This document shows, piece by piece, positions 62,517 to 64,000 of a stretch of DNA of 64,000 nucleotides. The notes under the pieces are model-generated. The model had not been told where the DNA came from. It worked only from the letters and a program-made list of their open reading frames with translations, and searched no databases. The stretch lies in the NCBI RefSeq assembly GCF_018129685.1, contig NZ_JAFCLG010000011.1:118460-182459 (forward strand), in the 5' to 3' direction. This DNA is from Bradyrhizobium manausense. Lineage in GTDB: Bacteria > Pseudomonadota > Alphaproteobacteria > Rhizobiales > Xanthobacteraceae. The position numbers and the translations under genes were made by a program. The stretch's first letter is position 1. Each line of letters begins with the position of its first letter.

Positions 62517-63800
62517 ATGAACAAGCTCGAAACCCCCCTCGATTCCGACATCGCCGGCCCGGCGCCGCGTCATCGGACCACCCAGGTCAAGGTCGGCGAC
62601 GTCGCCGTCGGCGGCGGCGCGCCGATCGTCGTGCAGTCGATGACCAACACCGACACCGCCGATATCGACGGCACCATCGCCCAGGTCGCAGCGCTCGCGC
62701 GCGCCGGCTCCGAAATGGTCCGCATCACCGTGGACCGCGAGGAAGCGGCCGCCGCCGTCCCGCACATCCGCGATGGCCTCGCCAAGCGCGGCATCACGAC
62801 GCCCCTCATCGGCGACTTCCACTATATCGGCCACAAGCTGCTCGCGGCCTATCCGGCCTGCGCCGAAGCGCTCGCGAAGTATCGCATCAATCCGGGCAAT
62901 GTCGGCTTCAAGGACAAGCGTGATACGCAGTTCGCCGACATCATCGAGATCGCGAACAAGAACAACAAGCCGGTGCGCATCGGCGCCAATTGGGGCTCGC
63001 TCGACCAGGAGCTGCTCACCAGGCTGATGGACGAGAACGCCGCGTCCGCCAATCCGCGCGACGTGCGCGCGGTGACGCGCGAGGCGATGGTGCAGTCGGC
63101 GCTGCTCTCGGCCGCGCGCGCCGAAGAGCTCGGCATGCCCAAGGACCGCATCATCCTCTCCGCCAAGGTTTCGGCGGTGCAGGATCTGATCGCGGTCTAT
63201 CAGGACCTCGCGTCGCGTTCGGATTACGCCATCCATCTCGGCCTCACCGAAGCCGGCATGGGCACCAAGGGCATCGTCGCCTCCTCGGCCGCGCTCGGCA
63301 TCCTGCTGCAGCAGGGCATCGGCGACACCATCCGGATCTCGCTGACGCCGGAGCCCGGCGGCGACCGCACCCGCGAGGTGCAGGTCGCCCAGGAGCTGTT
63401 GCAGACCATGGGCTTCCGCACCTTCGTGCCGCTGGTCGCCGCGTGCCCGGGCTGCGGCCGCACCACCTCGACCACGTTCCAGGAGCTGGCGCGCTCGATC
63501 CAGGATTTCATCCGCGACGAGATGCCGAACTGGAAGAGCAAATATCCTGGTGTCGAGGAGCTCAACGTCGCCGTGATGGGCTGCATCGTCAACGGCCCCG
63601 GCGAATCCAAGCACGCCAATATCGGCATCTCCCTGCCCGGCACCGGCGAAGCGCCGGCCGCGCCCGTCTTCGTCGACGGCAAGAAGTTCCGCACGCTGCG
63701 TGGTCCGACCATCTCCGCCGACTTCAAGGCGCTGGTGATCGACTATATCGACCAGCGCTACGGCCAGGGCGCCAAGGTGCCGGAGACGGCGGCGGAGTAA
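62517..63800 (+). CDS. ispG: 4-hydroxy-3-methylbut-2-en-1-yl diphosphate synthase (flavodoxin)
   Basis: Iron-sulfur enzyme of the non-mevalonate isoprenoid pathway, 427 residues, bacterial type without the extra central domain of plant forms. The TIM-barrel start VGGGAPIVVQSMTNTDTAD and the 4Fe-4S ligand regions ACPGCGR and MGCIVNGPGE are intact. ATG at 62517 is used; a TTG at 62508 is an alternative. Essential in organisms that use the MEP pathway. Co-transcribed with the DMT transporter by spacing, though no functional link is obvious. Confidence 0.96.
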   Translation: MNKLETPLDSDIAGPAPRHRTTQVKVGDVAVGGGAPIVVQSMTNTDTADIDGTIAQVAALARAGSEMVRITVDREEAAAAVPHIRDGLAKRGITTPLIGDFHYIGHKLLAAYPACAEALAKYRINPGNVGFKDKRDTQFADIIEIANKNNKPVRIGANWGSLDQELLTRLMDENAASANPRDVRAVTREAMVQSALLSAARAEELGMPKDRIILSAKVSAVQDLIAVYQDLASRSDYAIHLGLTEAGMGTKGIVASSAALGILLQQGIGDTIRISLTPEPGGDRTREVQVAQELLQTMGFRTFVPLVAACPGCGRTTSTTFQELARSIQDFIRDEMPNWKSKYPGVEELNVAVMGCIVNGPGESKHANIGISLPGTGEAPAAPVFVDGKKFRTLRGPTISADFKALVIDYIDQRYGQGAKVPETAAE

Positions 63801-63830
63801 TTTTGCTCCGCTAGCAACCAATCACTCCGC

Positions 63831-63933
63831 TGTCGTCCCGGCGAAGGCCGGGACCCATACGCCGCGGCAGAATTGTTGCGCGAGATGGTCATTGCCTGCC
63901 TTCGCCAAACCACTGCTGCGGCGTATGGGTCCC
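63831..63933. repeat. Truncated palindromic repeat (type B, copy 5)
   Basis: Left arm GTCGTCCCGGCGAAGGCCGG and most of the core are present, including CTTCGCCAAACC and GCGTATGGGTCCC. The expected right arm (CGGCCTTCGCCGGGACGAC) is missing: the sequence departs at 63934. Confidence 0.85.
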
Positions 63934-64000
63934 TGTGTCTGGAAAGTCTGTCATGATGAGAGTGGGCGGGAAGCCGTTGGGTCCTTGGCGCTTGACGCCG
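63934..64000. other. Unrelated sequence joined to a broken repeat at the right edge
   Basis: From 63934 the sequence no longer matches type B. Tandem ATG codons at 63954 and 63957 open a frame (MMRVGGKPLGPWRLTP) that runs out of the window. It could be the end of an insertion sequence or of another gene. Too short to identify. Confidence 0.3.

Overview
The window is GC-rich chromosomal DNA of an alphaproteobacterium, most likely Bradyrhizobium or a close relative. The best single pointer is the regS-regR pair. Started from a TTG codon, RegR is 184 residues with its phosphorylation site at Asp63, and RegS has its phospho-acceptor at His219; from memory these match the published B. japonicum numbering. 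The metabolic set (protocatechuate ring cleavage, polyhydroxybutyrate turnover, many LIV-type binding proteins, c-di-GMP enzymes, GlnD) and the many short palindromic repeats between genes agree. I saw no rRNA, tRNA, CRISPR array, prophage or complete insertion sequence.

Layout. 1-2251: membrane diguanylate cyclase, cut by the left edge. 2434-12572: one minus-strand block with a sigma-54 activator, a sigma-54-type promoter, an MHS-type transporter, an extended CoA-transferase, a periplasmic binding protein and livGFHM. 12864-20260: GGDEF/EAL protein, HWE histidine kinase, P450 beside a flavin-dependent oxidoreductase, and transhydrogenase sthA. 20763-27053: secreted-type PHB esterase, MBL hydrolase, two convergent GH13 enzymes and mmcB. 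27179-32648: regSR, a divergent two-gene ABC-2 exporter and intracellular phaZ. 32951-40787: metallopeptidase, PBP1A, DUF1330 protein, two tandem LIV-type binding proteins, DUF1304 protein and ogt. 40948-51055: glnD, ssuACB, an OsmC protein, a membrane protein and mutS. 51272-57386: pcaF-pcaH-pcaG, a chemoreceptor fused to PilZ, and an APH-fold kinase. 57567-63800: marR-emrAB, zur, a DMT transporter and ispG.

How the parts relate. The 2.4-12.6 kb block looks like a sigma-54-controlled locus for importing an organic acid and activating it with CoA. Three c-di-GMP proteins occur in the window (two GGDEF proteins and the MCP-PilZ fusion), though not adjacent. RegSR is a redox-responsive global regulator. 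Two different types of PHB depolymerase, trehalose or maltose type GH13 enzymes and sthA belong to carbon storage and redox balance.

The most unusual DNA-level feature is the density of dispersed palindromic elements, at least 15 copies in about eight types. They sit between nearly every second gene pair, end two coding sequences in their own sequence, appear to supply one Shine-Dalgarno sequence, and in one place are nested one inside another between two exporter genes.
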